From positions 1 through 9,989 of the forward strand of contig JAUQPV010000073.1 in NCBI GenBank assembly GCA_030550225.1: a stretch of 9,989 nucleotides of DNA, written 5' to 3'. Source of the DNA: Acidobacteriota bacterium (GTDB lineage: Bacteria; Acidobacteriota; HRBIN11). The stretch's first letter is position 1, and each line of letters opens with the position of its first letter. Shown here piece by piece: positions 1 to 6,913 of this stretch. A model generated the notes under the pieces. The model was not told the origin of the DNA, did no database searches, and saw nothing but the letters and a program-made list of their open reading frames with translations. The position numbers were made by a program, and so were the translations under genes.

Positions 1-1454
1 CCCGTCGCTATCTGCAGAGTGCGTACCGATTTTACGAACGGGGTGACTACGAACAGGCGCTTCGAGACTGGCAGACCGTCGTCGAGAAGTTTCCCGATTC
101 GCCCCACGCACCGGAGGCCCTGGTCGCCATCGGCCGGTACTTCCTGGAGCGGCGCGCCGACCCGGATGCGGCGCTGGAGGCCTTCCAGGCAGTCCTCCAG
201 CGGTATCCGAAGTCGCCTCAGGCGGCCCCGGCGTATTACTTCGTAGGCTATATTCAGCTTCACTACGGACGGTCCTTCCCCGCCGACATATCAGAGGCTG
301 TGGCGAACTTAGAGCGGATGGCCGTCCTATACCCAGACAGTGAATGGACCGGCCGGGCCCTGACCGAGGTCGGCCTGTACCTGGGGGCGACAGGCCAGCC
401 TGCCCGGGCCCGTCATTTGTGTCGATGGGTCGTCGAGCACCATCGGGGTGGGTCGGCCGCCGAGGCGACCCTCTGTATGGCGCAGGCTTACGCTTATGAG
501 GGTCGGTGGGATGAAGCCTTGCGTAGGTTGACGACGGTCCGACTGGCCGACGTGCCGGCCCCGGTCGCCCGGAAAGTTCGGGCCGCCGCGACGACGCTGT
601 ATCGGCAGGCCCTCCGGAGTTCGACGACCGTCGGCCTTTATGCCGTCGACCCCAACTTTCAGGCCTCCCAGCAGATTCGGTGGGACGACCCCGTGCGGCT
701 CCTCGGATGGTCCCGGGGCTGGGCCGTCGTCGACCGGGGCCTCAAGTGGGTCATCTTCTATGATGCGGCGGGCCGGTACGTCGACCGACAGACCTTCTCA
801 AAGCTCGACGATGCGTTTATCACGTCCGACGACCAGTTGTACGGCCTCGCCGGCGACCGGGTCGTCCTCCCCCGGGGGAGCCCCGTCCCCTTGGTCGGGA
901 CGACCGAGGGCCGCCGGAGTCGGGCCATCGAGCCGGTCGCCCTCGTCGTCGACCGGCGTCGAACTCTATGGGCTTACGACGACGATGCGTCGGCCCTCTG
1001 GGCCTTTGGGATCCGGTCGGAAGACCCCAAGAATCCGTCGCCTTCCAAGACGACCCTGACACCGGAACGACGGCTGGTGTTCGCCTTAGACGGCAAGCCC
1101 CTGCGGGTGTCCCGGATATACCTCGACGACTGGCAACGCTTCTGGGTCATCGACCGGGACCAGGCACGTGTCCTGGTCTATGCCCGGGATGGGACGCTGG
1201 TCCGGCGCCTGGAGAATCCCCAACGGCCCTTCCAGCAGGTCATCGCCCTGGGGTGGGACGTCTGTGGCCTCATCTACGTCTTAGAGGGGAAGACCCAGAC
1301 GGTGTTCATCTTCACGCCGGCCGGCCAGCTCCATCGGACCTTCAGTCTTCGAGCCTTCCTACCGGAAGGGAAGCTTCAAGACATGTGGGTCGCCGACGAC
1401 GGGAGCCTCTACCTCTTGGACCGGAAGGCTCGTCGAGTCCTCCGATTGATATGA
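1..1454 (+). CDS. TPR and beta-propeller (NHL-like) protein, 5' end missing
   Basis: This gene enters from outside the window. The frame is open from base 3 to the TGA at 1452-1454 (483 codons seen), so the GTG at base 300 is an internal valine and not the start. The first ~190 residues are TPR-like helical pairs, with repeated patterns such as YERGDYEQAL..W, FPDSPHAPEAL, YPKSPQAAPAYY and YEGRWDEAL. From about residue 200 the sequence turns to beta-rich repeats typical of six-bladed or NHL propellers: WAVVDRGLKWVIFYDAAGR, LWAYDDDASALWAF, FWVIDRDQARVLVYARDGT, IYVLEGKTQTVFIFTPAGQ and LYLLDRKARRVLRL. Both folds are protein-interaction scaffolds and no catalytic motif is visible. The N-terminus, and any signal peptide, is missing. 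It probably forms an operon with the PEGA gene at 1467, whose ribosome site overlaps this stop. The exact function is unknown; an envelope-associated scaffold is an inference from the partner gene. Confidence 0.85.
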   Translation, partial: RRYLQSAYRFYERGDYEQALRDWQTVVEKFPDSPHAPEALVAIGRYFLERRADPDAALEAFQAVLQRYPKSPQAAPAYYFVGYIQLHYGRSFPADISEAVANLERMAVLYPDSEWTGRALTEVGLYLGATGQPARARHLCRWVVEHHRGGSAAEATLCMAQAYAYEGRWDEALRRLTTVRLADVPAPVARKVRAAATTLYRQALRSSTTVGLYAVDPNFQASQQIRWDDPVRLLGWSRGWAVVDRGLKWVIFYDAAGRYVDRQTFSKLDDAFITSDDQLYGLAGDRVVLPRGSPVPLVGTTEGRRSRAIEPVALVVDRRRTLWAYDDDASALWAFGIRSEDPKNPSPSKTTLTPERRLVFALDGKPLRVSRIYLDDWQRFWVIDRDQARVLVYARDGTLVRRLENPQRPFQQVIALGWDVCGLIYVLEGKTQTVFIFTPAGQLHRTFSLRAFLPEGKLQDMWVADDGSLYLLDRKARRVLRLI

Positions 1455-1460
1455 GGAGGG
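1453..1460 (+). promoter_or_regulatory. Shine-Dalgarno site overlapping the upstream stop codon
   Basis: GAGGAGGG lies six bases before the ATG at 1467 and shares bases with the TGA of the upstream gene. It fixes the start of the PEGA gene and implies coupled translation of the pair. Confidence 0.8.
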
Positions 1461-1466
1461 TAGGGG

Positions 1467-3650
1467 ATGCGGGCCTGGGGTGCCAAGTGGTGGCTCGTTC
1501 TTCTCCTGTTTCCAGCCCTTTGGGGCTTCTCGACGTTCCGGGCCGGGGCTCAACCGGTCCCGACGTGGGTCAAGGACTTCCAAAAAGCGCGCGAGGACGC
1601 CGTCGGCGGTAACTGGGACCAAGCCGTCCCGGTGTTCCAGCGGATCGTCCGAGAGGTCGAAGGCATCCGCTTGACCCGCCCGCTGACGTCGGAAGAAAGC
1701 CGGGTCTATCAGTGGGCCTTAGACTACTTGGCCCGTTTTTACCTCCAGCAAGACCGCCTGCAGGAGGCCCGGGTATACTACGTCACTCTCCTGCGGGTGA
1801 ATCCCCAATATGAGTTCTTAGACACGCCGCCGCCGTCGGTCGCCACCTTCTTCCAGCAGTTGCGGCAGTCCCTGATCGGCTTCCTGTCTGTTTCGGTAAA
1901 ACCGCCGGACGCCGTCCTGTACCTGGACCAGCGCCGGATCGGCCAGGGCCCTCTTTCTCAGCAACCGGTCTTGGAGGGCACCTATCAACTGCGGGTCGAA
2001 CGACCGGGCTACGCCCCCTGGCAGAGGATCGTGACGATCAAGGGCGGCCGGCTCACGGAGGTCGAGCCGATCGAGCTACAACGTGTGTCAGGGGCCCTCT
2101 TTGTCGCCACGGCGCCCCGAGGGGTAGAAGTCTATCTGGACGGCCGCCGCATCGGCGTGACGCAGGGAGAGGCGCCGTCGGGAGTCCGTGCCTTCGCCGA
2201 GACCCGGCAGTGGCCGCCGGAGGAGTTTTCCGACTATCTGGCCATTCCCGTCAGCGATACTGGGGAGCACTACGTAGAATTTCGAAAGCCCTGTTATGAC
2301 ACCGTTCAGCTCATCGTCCGAGTGCCGCCCTTACAAGACGTATTCGTCGACCCCGTGCGCCTGGAGCCGGCCGTCGGCCGTATCGTCCTCCAAGCCGACG
2401 CCGAGGCCGACGTCTATATCGACGGCCAGCTCCAAGGCAAGGCCTCGCAGGGGACCTTCGTGGCCTGTGCAGGCCGGCACACGGTGACGCTGAAAAATGC
2501 GTGGGGCACCTTCTCCCGCGACGTGGACGTCGTCCGGGGTGAGGTCGTCCCCGTTCCGGCGTCCGTCGTCCCCCGGGTCGTCTTCCTGGGCTGGGCCGTC
2601 GACGATGGCGTGCCCGAGGCAGTCGTCCGGCGACTTCGGGACCTTATACAGAAGAGCGTCCAGCGTTGGGACCGGGCCGTCTGGGTCGATGCCAGCCAGG
2701 TCGACGTTCCGTGGGACGGCTCAACGGTCCGCGGCGGGGACCTCGCTCGCCAAGTCCTGGCCACTTGGGAAACGAATCCCCCGCCCGCCTTTCAGGCCTT
2801 ATTGAACCGGGTCGCCCAGACGTTCGAGAGTCGCTTGTTTCTGGTCCTCCGTCTTCGGGCCGGCGACGCGCCCCGGGTCGAGTTCCTCCTGTTCTCTGAT
2901 ATGTCGAGCCGACCCGACCGGGTCCAGGTCGACGTCATCGAGGAGAAGGGGTTCGTCGAGATGCTCACCCAAATGACGTATGAGGCCCCCATCCTCCGTC
3001 GGACACTCCCCCTACGATTCGTCTGGACGACCCTTTATGACTATCCTGTCGTCGTCGAGGTCGATGCCGACCGACTGGGCACCGGCGACCGACCCAAGCC
3101 GGGAGACCTCCTGCTTTCCGTCGAGGGTCTTCAACTGGATCGACCCGACACTTGGGCGGCCGTCGAGGCCGCCGTTCAAGCGAAGGAGAAGGTCGTCCTC
3201 CAGTTCGAAGATCCCCTCCAGCCCAAGATTCGCACCGTCGAGGTCCCGACGGTCGAGACGCCGGTCGAATCGGAGGAGGGCCCCGGACATCCCTTCTACC
3301 ACCGGTTGGCCATCGGCTACCTGCGATATGCCGAACGACCCGAGGATACCCTCGTCCATCAGATAGCCCGCCTGAGCTTAGCCCGACTGTATATGCACTT
3401 TCAGGATTCCGTCCAAGCCCTCGAATGGCTCCGACGGGTTCGGCTCGACCGGACCGTCGGGATCAGCCAGGCCACCGTCGAGTACCGGATGGCCGAGTGT
3501 TACCTTCAGATGGGCCGCCTGGCGGAAGCCCGTCAACTATTTCAGAAACTCCAGGATGCCCGACGGGCGACCCTCGGCACGGACTGGGGCGAGAGCGTGG
3601 CCGAAGCGGCCCGGGATGCCCTGGCGGCCCTCCAGCGGGACGGAGGCTGA
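1467..3650 (+). CDS. Secreted PEGA-domain protein with TPR ends
   Basis: A 727-residue exported protein of unknown specific role. Residues 1-28 form a signal peptide: positive start, hydrophobic core WWLVLLLFPALWGF, then AGA|QP as the likely cleavage site. Residues ~35-115 look like TPR helices (NWDQAVPVFQRIV, QQDRLQEARVYYVTLL). Three PEGA-type beta modules follow: ~139-205 (AVLYLDQRRIGQGPLS, then PGYAPWQRIV), ~208-300 (VEVYLDGRRIG, with a long insert before the return strand) and ~303-365 (ADVYIDGQLQGKASQGTF). Residues 366-520 are a mixed alpha/beta region I do not recognise. Residues ~525-580 carry a PDZ-like stretch (KPGDLLLSVEGLQL). Residues ~610-720 are TPR helices again (RLAEARQLFQKLQ). 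PEGA domains are usually surface or envelope domains in bacteria, and TPRs bind partner proteins, so an envelope scaffold is likely. It is co-transcribed with the upstream propeller gene. Confidence 0.85.
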   Translation: MRAWGAKWWLVLLLFPALWGFSTFRAGAQPVPTWVKDFQKAREDAVGGNWDQAVPVFQRIVREVEGIRLTRPLTSEESRVYQWALDYLARFYLQQDRLQEARVYYVTLLRVNPQYEFLDTPPPSVATFFQQLRQSLIGFLSVSVKPPDAVLYLDQRRIGQGPLSQQPVLEGTYQLRVERPGYAPWQRIVTIKGGRLTEVEPIELQRVSGALFVATAPRGVEVYLDGRRIGVTQGEAPSGVRAFAETRQWPPEEFSDYLAIPVSDTGEHYVEFRKPCYDTVQLIVRVPPLQDVFVDPVRLEPAVGRIVLQADAEADVYIDGQLQGKASQGTFVACAGRHTVTLKNAWGTFSRDVDVVRGEVVPVPASVVPRVVFLGWAVDDGVPEAVVRRLRDLIQKSVQRWDRAVWVDASQVDVPWDGSTVRGGDLARQVLATWETNPPPAFQALLNRVAQTFESRLFLVLRLRAGDAPRVEFLLFSDMSSRPDRVQVDVIEEKGFVEMLTQMTYEAPILRRTLPLRFVWTTLYDYPVVVEVDADRLGTGDRPKPGDLLLSVEGLQLDRPDTWAAVEAAVQAKEKVVLQFEDPLQPKIRTVEVPTVETPVESEEGPGHPFYHRLAIGYLRYAERPEDTLVHQIARLSLARLYMHFQDSVQALEWLRRVRLDRTVGISQATVEYRMAECYLQMGRLAEARQLFQKLQDARRATLGTDWGESVAEAARDALAALQRDGG

Positions 3651-3742
3651 AGTCCGGCAGGAATTTTTCGGTGTTCGGCCTTAGGTCTTTGAGTTGAATG
3701 AGGGTGGGAGTAACGAGGCGCTCGACGGGCTTGTCGACTCTC
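3651..3742. other. Short convergent intergenic gap
   Basis: Ninety-two bases separate the stop of the PEGA gene from the stop of the convergent RuBisCO-like gene. I see no strong stem followed by a T-run. The only small dyad, TCGAC with GTCGA around 3722-3737, is weak, so termination is not resolved here. Confidence 0.4.
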
Positions 3743-4876
3743 CTACGCCGCGCCCATCGCTCGGTGAAGGTCTCGGACGGCCTCAGCCAGACGATGCCGC
3801 TGGTGGAGGAGGGCCCCGCCGATCAAGAAAATGGCTTCGGTCCCATAAGTGGCGACCATCTCGGGGACTCGGTCCAGGGTCATCCCCCCGGCCGGGACCG
3901 GAAAGATGGTGCGGATAGCGCCCATCGGACGGGCCGTCGCCTCGGCGATGGCCTGGCAGACCTCCCGAGAAAAAGCGACGAACCGCCCCCCATAGTTCGG
4001 AAAAATGGTAGCGTCCGCCCCGGCCAGGCGCATGAGCTGACCCAGCAGGACCCCCGGGGCGATGCCCGATTCAGGCCCCACGAGAAGGCTACCCAAGAAG
4101 GCCGGATGCGCCATCAAGGGGAGGGCGACCCGGTCCTCGTCGGCCAGGGCACGTAGGGTATCCAGACCTGTCAGTCCGGGGCTAAGAAGGAGCCCGCCCG
4201 CGCCTGCTCGGCGGGCATATTCGGCCCGCTCGAAGACCCGGTCCGCCGGGCCCGTGACGTTAGGCATGTAAACCGCCCGCCGGCCCGTTTCCCGGTTCGC
4301 CCGTTCGACAGCCTCGACGCAACGGGGGACCCGCTCCCGAAACGGGCAAAACGGCGGGTCGGCGATCCCATGGTCGTCCTTGATGAGGTCCACGCCGGCC
4401 CGGGCCATCTCGTAGGCCAGCTCTGCCATCTCTTGAGGAGTGAGGCCCATCGGCTTCAGGGCCGTGCACAGTAGGGGTCGGTCCCAGACCCCGAGGACCT
4501 CTCGGAGACCCGTCCGACCAAAGCGGGGTCCCCGAAAGTGCCGCAGGAACCCTTCGGGGAACTCGATGGCCTCGACCCGAAGGCCAGGCTTTAGACTGAC
4601 GTTGCCGAAGACGACGTTCAGGAACTGGGTGAGCTCGGCACCGACGATTTCAACGGCATAGCTGATGATAGCTTCGAAGCTGGCCGGACCCGTAGGCCGC
4701 AGGCTTTCGATGCGGCCTACGACCTGTCCTCGGATGTCCTCCCGAATCGGCAAGTCTTCCGGCAGTTCGACGGTCTGCTCGTAGCAGATATCCCGAGCCC
4801 GAGCGTGGGCCTCTGTCAGAGAGTCGGCTCGGATACGGTACACGACGGTCAGGCGTTCACCGGAAAGTCGAAGCAT
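3743..4876 (-). CDS. RuBisCO-like protein (form IV type)
   Basis: A 377-residue member of the RuBisCO large-chain superfamily. Residues 1-~125 are the N-terminal alpha/beta domain (start RLTVVYRIRAD, then EQTVELPEDLP) and ~130-377 the TIM barrel. The barrel shows TALKPMGLTPQE (K141, where RuBisCO has its K175), IKDDHGIAD (K166, the lysine carbamylated in RuBisCO, then D167 D168 but H169 where RuBisCO has Glu), MAHPAF (H257), NYGGRF (N294-F299) in the loop-6 area without the usual Lys, PVPAGGM (A329 where RuBisCO has Ser) and LIGGALL (G353 G354). Loss of several bisphosphate and carboxylation residues argues against CO2 fixation. Related RuBisCO-like proteins act on methylthioribulose derivatives or on oxo-sugar-acid phosphates, as in apiose and isoapionate breakdown; the substrate here is unknown. 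The ATG at 4876 matches the family N-terminus and has GGAAGG eight bases upstream. The frame stays open further upstream, but that part is not family sequence. Confidence 0.88.
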   Translation of the reverse strand: MLRLSGERLTVVYRIRADSLTEAHARARDICYEQTVELPEDLPIREDIRGQVVGRIESLRPTGPASFEAIISYAVEIVGAELTQFLNVVFGNVSLKPGLRVEAIEFPEGFLRHFRGPRFGRTGLREVLGVWDRPLLCTALKPMGLTPQEMAELAYEMARAGVDLIKDDHGIADPPFCPFRERVPRCVEAVERANRETGRRAVYMPNVTGPADRVFERAEYARRAGAGGLLLSPGLTGLDTLRALADEDRVALPLMAHPAFLGSLLVGPESGIAPGVLLGQLMRLAGADATIFPNYGGRFVAFSREVCQAIAEATARPMGAIRTIFPVPAGGMTLDRVPEMVATYGTEAIFLIGGALLHQRHRLAEAVRDLHRAMGAA

Positions 4877-4882
4877 AACCCG

Positions 4883-4903
4883 TACCTTCCAAAAAGGAAG
4901 GTA
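4883..4903 (-). promoter_or_regulatory. Hairpin burying the ribosome site of the RuBisCO-like gene
   Basis: In the mRNA sense, an arm UACCUUCC, a loop of five U and a perfectly complementary arm GGAAGGUA form an 8-bp stem. The second arm is the Shine-Dalgarno sequence, with its GGAAGG ending eight bases before the AUG at 4876. As drawn, the site is hidden when the stem forms, which would lower translation unless something opens it. Both arms and the loop are read directly; a regulatory role is inferred. Confidence 0.6.
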
Positions 4904-4917
4904 AACTCGTCTCAAAG

Positions 4918-4935
4918 CCCTTCTCCTGCGAAGAG
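4918..4935 (-). repeat. Intergenic hairpin in the leader of the RuBisCO-like gene
   Basis: On the minus strand, CTCTTC and GAAGGG surround a six-base loop (GCAGGA), giving six pairs including one G-U. The surrounding pyrimidine- and purine-rich sequence resembles the dispersed palindromic units common between bacterial genes. It lies between the -10-like box and the start codon, so it would be transcribed in the leader. Confidence 0.35.
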
Positions 4936-4963
4936 GGGAGGGCGAGGTTTCGATGCCTGGTTG

Positions 4964-4969
4964 ATTATA
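4964..4969 (-). promoter_or_regulatory. Possible -10 box for the RuBisCO-like gene
   Basis: A perfect TATAAT on the minus strand lies about 88 bases before the ATG at 4876, in a locally AT-richer stretch. At 16-18 base spacing no good -35 hexamer is seen (ACTCGG at 17), so the call rests on the -10 alone. If used, transcription would begin near 4957 and give a leader of roughly 80 bases containing both hairpins. Confidence 0.4.
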
Positions 4970-5088
4970 GAACCGAATACCCGACACCGAGTACACTGAA
5001 TGCCGAGGTTCCATGTAGACGATTGAGCTCGGACAGACGAGTGTGCGGCTCCCCGCCTTGGCCTTGGGGGACGTGAAACTTCCGGGAC

Positions 5089-5236
5089 GCCGCCTCAGGT
5101 CGTCTTGAATTTCCTGGCTGGTCGGCGGGACATTATACTCATCTTCAAGACGGAGAGCGTCGAGCACTTTCGGGAAAATGCGGAGGCTCTCGATTTCACC
5201 TTGGACCCGGAGGATGTCGTCCGGGTCGACCAGACC
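5089..5236 (-). pseudogene. Possible decayed coding fragment, weakly Wzz-like
   Basis: Within the 507-base gap, the minus strand in the same frame as the RuBisCO-like gene reads as convincing protein: VDPDDILRVQGEIESLRIF, then PKVLDALRLEDEYNVPPTSQ and EIQDDLRRR. Codon choice resembles the neighbouring genes. The pattern of an EI..L element, then KV...L.LE..Y..P, recalls the region after the first membrane segment of chain-length-determinant (Wzz-type) proteins. There is no membrane segment before it, no ribosome site, and only a GTG far upstream (5335) as an in-frame start. After about 5089 the sequence loses coding character. It may be a relic of a lost polysaccharide gene, a small unrecognised gene, or chance. 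The family link is a weak inference. Confidence 0.22.
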
Positions 5237-5373
5237 TTTCCGCCGTAATCCTCGGTCATAGGGCCGGGCCGTTGGACCCTTCGGCAGGTCAGCGGATGGG
5301 CAGATAGGGCCGAATGGTCGAACGGCCGACGTCACGTCCGAGCGGGACGTCTGCGCTCCGGATTCGGAAGGAC

Positions 5374-5379
5374 GGAGGG
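5374..5379 (+). promoter_or_regulatory. Shine-Dalgarno site of the symporter
   Basis: GGAGGG sits four bases before the ATG at 5384 and supports that start. Confidence 0.75.
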
Positions 5380-5383
5380 ATCG

Positions 5384-6805
5384 ATGGACGTCACGGCGTG
5401 GATTCAGAAAATCGCCGATTTCGTGTGGGGACCTTATTTCCTCGTCCCGCTCCTGCTCCTGACGGGCCTGTACCTAACTCTGCGCCTACGGGGGTTCCAG
5501 TTCCGGGCCCTATGGCACTCCCTGTACCTGGCCTTTGTCGTCCGGAAGGAGCCCGGGGCGGAGGGCGACATCTCCCACTTTCAAGCTCTGATGACGGCCC
5601 TGGCGGCGACCGTCGGCACCGGAAACATCGCTGGCGTGGCTACAGCGATCGCCCTCGGGGGCCCCGGTGCCCTGTTCTGGATGTGGATGACGGGCCTCGT
5701 CGGTATGGCCACCAAGTACTCAGAAGCCCTTCTCTCCGTCCGCTACCGTATCACGGACGAGCGAGGTGAACAGGCCGGAGGCCCGATGTACTATCTGTCT
5801 CGGGCTATCGGAGGCCCGGTCGGGCGGACCCTGGGGACCTTGTTCGCCCTGTTTGCGGCCGTCGCCGCCTTCGGCATCGGGAACATGGTACAGTCCAACT
5901 CCGTGGCCGATGCCCTGCGGCACTCCTTCGGAATTCCCATGTGGGTCAGCGGGGTTGTCATCGCCACGATGACCGCCGCCGTCATCCTCGGTGGCATCCG
6001 GTCCATCGGCCGATTCACCAGCTTCTTCGTGCCCTTCATGATCCTTACCTACATGGTCGGATCGTGTGTCATCCTTCTGCTTCACCTCGACCGCATCCCG
6101 GAAGCGTTGGCCGCCATCTGGACCGGAGCCTTTCAGGGGACGGCCGCCGTCGGTGGGTTCGCCGGGGCGGCCGTGGCCCAAGCCGTCCGATGGGGCGTCG
6201 CCCGGGGCATCTTCTCCAACGAATCGGGTCTCGGCTCGGCCGGGATCGCGGCGGCCGCTGCCCAGACGCGAGAGCCCGTCCGGCAAGCGATGGTCTCGAT
6301 GACCCAGACGTTTATCGACACGATCGTCGTCTGCTCGATGACGGGCCTCGTCATCCTGACGACCGGGGCTTGGGACACGGGCCTCAATGGGGCGCCCCTC
6401 AGTCAGGAAGCGTTCCAGCGGGGCCTGCCGGGCGAATGGGGCCACATGATCGTGTCCCTGAGCCTCGCCATGTTCGCCTTCTCGACGATCCTCGGCTGGA
6501 GCTACTACGGGGAGAAGAGCGTCGAATATCTCTTCGGCGTCCGGGCCGTCTTGCCTTATCGGGTCTTCTTTGTCCTGGCCGCTTTCTTCGGGACCGTCCG
6601 GAGCCTGACCTTCGTGTGGACCCTGTCCGACGTCATGAACGGTCTGATGGCCTTGCCGAACCTCATCGGACTCCTTTGGCTGAGCGGAGAAATCGTCCGG
6701 GAGACTCGGTCCTACATCGCCCGCCACGGCTGGGCGACCCGCCCCGTGGCGGCCCTGGACCCGGTGCCCCCCGCTGAAGGCCAGCGACCCGTCGTCGAGG
6801 AATGA
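5384..6805 (+). CDS. Sodium:alanine/glycine symporter (AGCS family)
   Basis: A 473-residue inner-membrane transporter of the alanine or glycine:cation symporter family, which imports small neutral amino acids with Na+ (or H+). Length and start fit the family. The N-terminus has a first membrane helix (YFLVPLLLLTGLYLTL) followed by LRGFQFRALWHSL. Residues ~68-90 contain ALMTALAATVGTGNIAGVAT, a conserved unwound-helix region for Na+ and substrate binding. Residues 92-114 hold the family signature (GGPGALFWMWMTGLVGMATK, then YSE). AGGPMYYLSRAIGG follows at 131-144 and GIFSNESGLGSA at 275-286. About ten or more hydrophobic segments are visible to residue ~437, followed by a short Pro-rich cytoplasmic tail. 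It is monocistronic, with divergent and convergent neighbours. Whether alanine, glycine or another amino acid is carried cannot be told. It may have no link with the flanking sugar enzymes. Confidence 0.93.
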   Translation: MDVTAWIQKIADFVWGPYFLVPLLLLTGLYLTLRLRGFQFRALWHSLYLAFVVRKEPGAEGDISHFQALMTALAATVGTGNIAGVATAIALGGPGALFWMWMTGLVGMATKYSEALLSVRYRITDERGEQAGGPMYYLSRAIGGPVGRTLGTLFALFAAVAAFGIGNMVQSNSVADALRHSFGIPMWVSGVVIATMTAAVILGGIRSIGRFTSFFVPFMILTYMVGSCVILLLHLDRIPEALAAIWTGAFQGTAAVGGFAGAAVAQAVRWGVARGIFSNESGLGSAGIAAAAAQTREPVRQAMVSMTQTFIDTIVVCSMTGLVILTTGAWDTGLNGAPLSQEAFQRGLPGEWGHMIVSLSLAMFAFSTILGWSYYGEKSVEYLFGVRAVLPYRVFFVLAAFFGTVRSLTFVWTLSDVMNGLMALPNLIGLLWLSGEIVRETRSYIARHGWATRPVAALDPVPPAEGQRPVVEE

Positions 6806-6818
6806 GGCGGTGCCAATT

Positions 6819-6837
6819 CCCGGGTGTCGGCCCCGGG
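6819..6837. terminator. GC-rich hairpin between convergent genes
   Basis: CCCGGG occurs at 6819-6824 and again at 6832-6837, with a seven-base loop, just after the symporter stop. The six-base stem could end transcription from either side, but there is no T-run, so this is a weak call. Confidence 0.22.
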
Positions 6838-6913
6838 CCAGCCTTTCCTGAATCCGGCCACCCCCTTGGCCTGAAAATCGTGCTTCCCGGCGGACCGGCA
6901 CCCAAATGCCGAA

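Larger units (their letters stand above)
4877..5383. other. 507-base divergent intergenic region
   Basis: This gap separates the divergent RuBisCO-like and symporter genes. The half nearer the RuBisCO-like gene carries its -10-like box, a leader hairpin and the ribosome-site hairpin. The middle holds the possible coding relic at 5089-5236. The half nearer the symporter has a good ribosome site, but I could not identify a convincing promoter there. Confidence 0.6.

Noticed and set aside
300..1454. GTG at 300 as the start of a 384-residue protein
   Set aside because: The same frame is open back to base 3 and upstream codons encode clear TPR repeats, so the GTG is internal.
3706..3718. Shared GGAGTAACGA between this gap and 9416-9425
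   Set aside because: Only about ten bases match, in simple purine-rich sequence, which can occur by chance.
5084..5093. Extra copy of the GGACGCCGCC repeat head
   Set aside because: The head sequence is present on the plus strand but no palindrome follows it, so it is likely chance in GC-rich DNA.
4877..5335. A 530-residue form of the RuBisCO-like protein starting at 5335
   Set aside because: The family N-terminus begins at the ATG at 4876 with a ribosome site just before it. The longer part crosses hairpins and a -10-like box, and the GTG at 5335 has no ribosome site.
5720..6901. Long minus-strand open frame opposite the symporter
   Set aside because: It is rich in Gly, Arg, Asp and Pro and without family motifs, as expected for the reverse of a GC-rich membrane protein gene. 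The plus-strand symporter is unmistakable.
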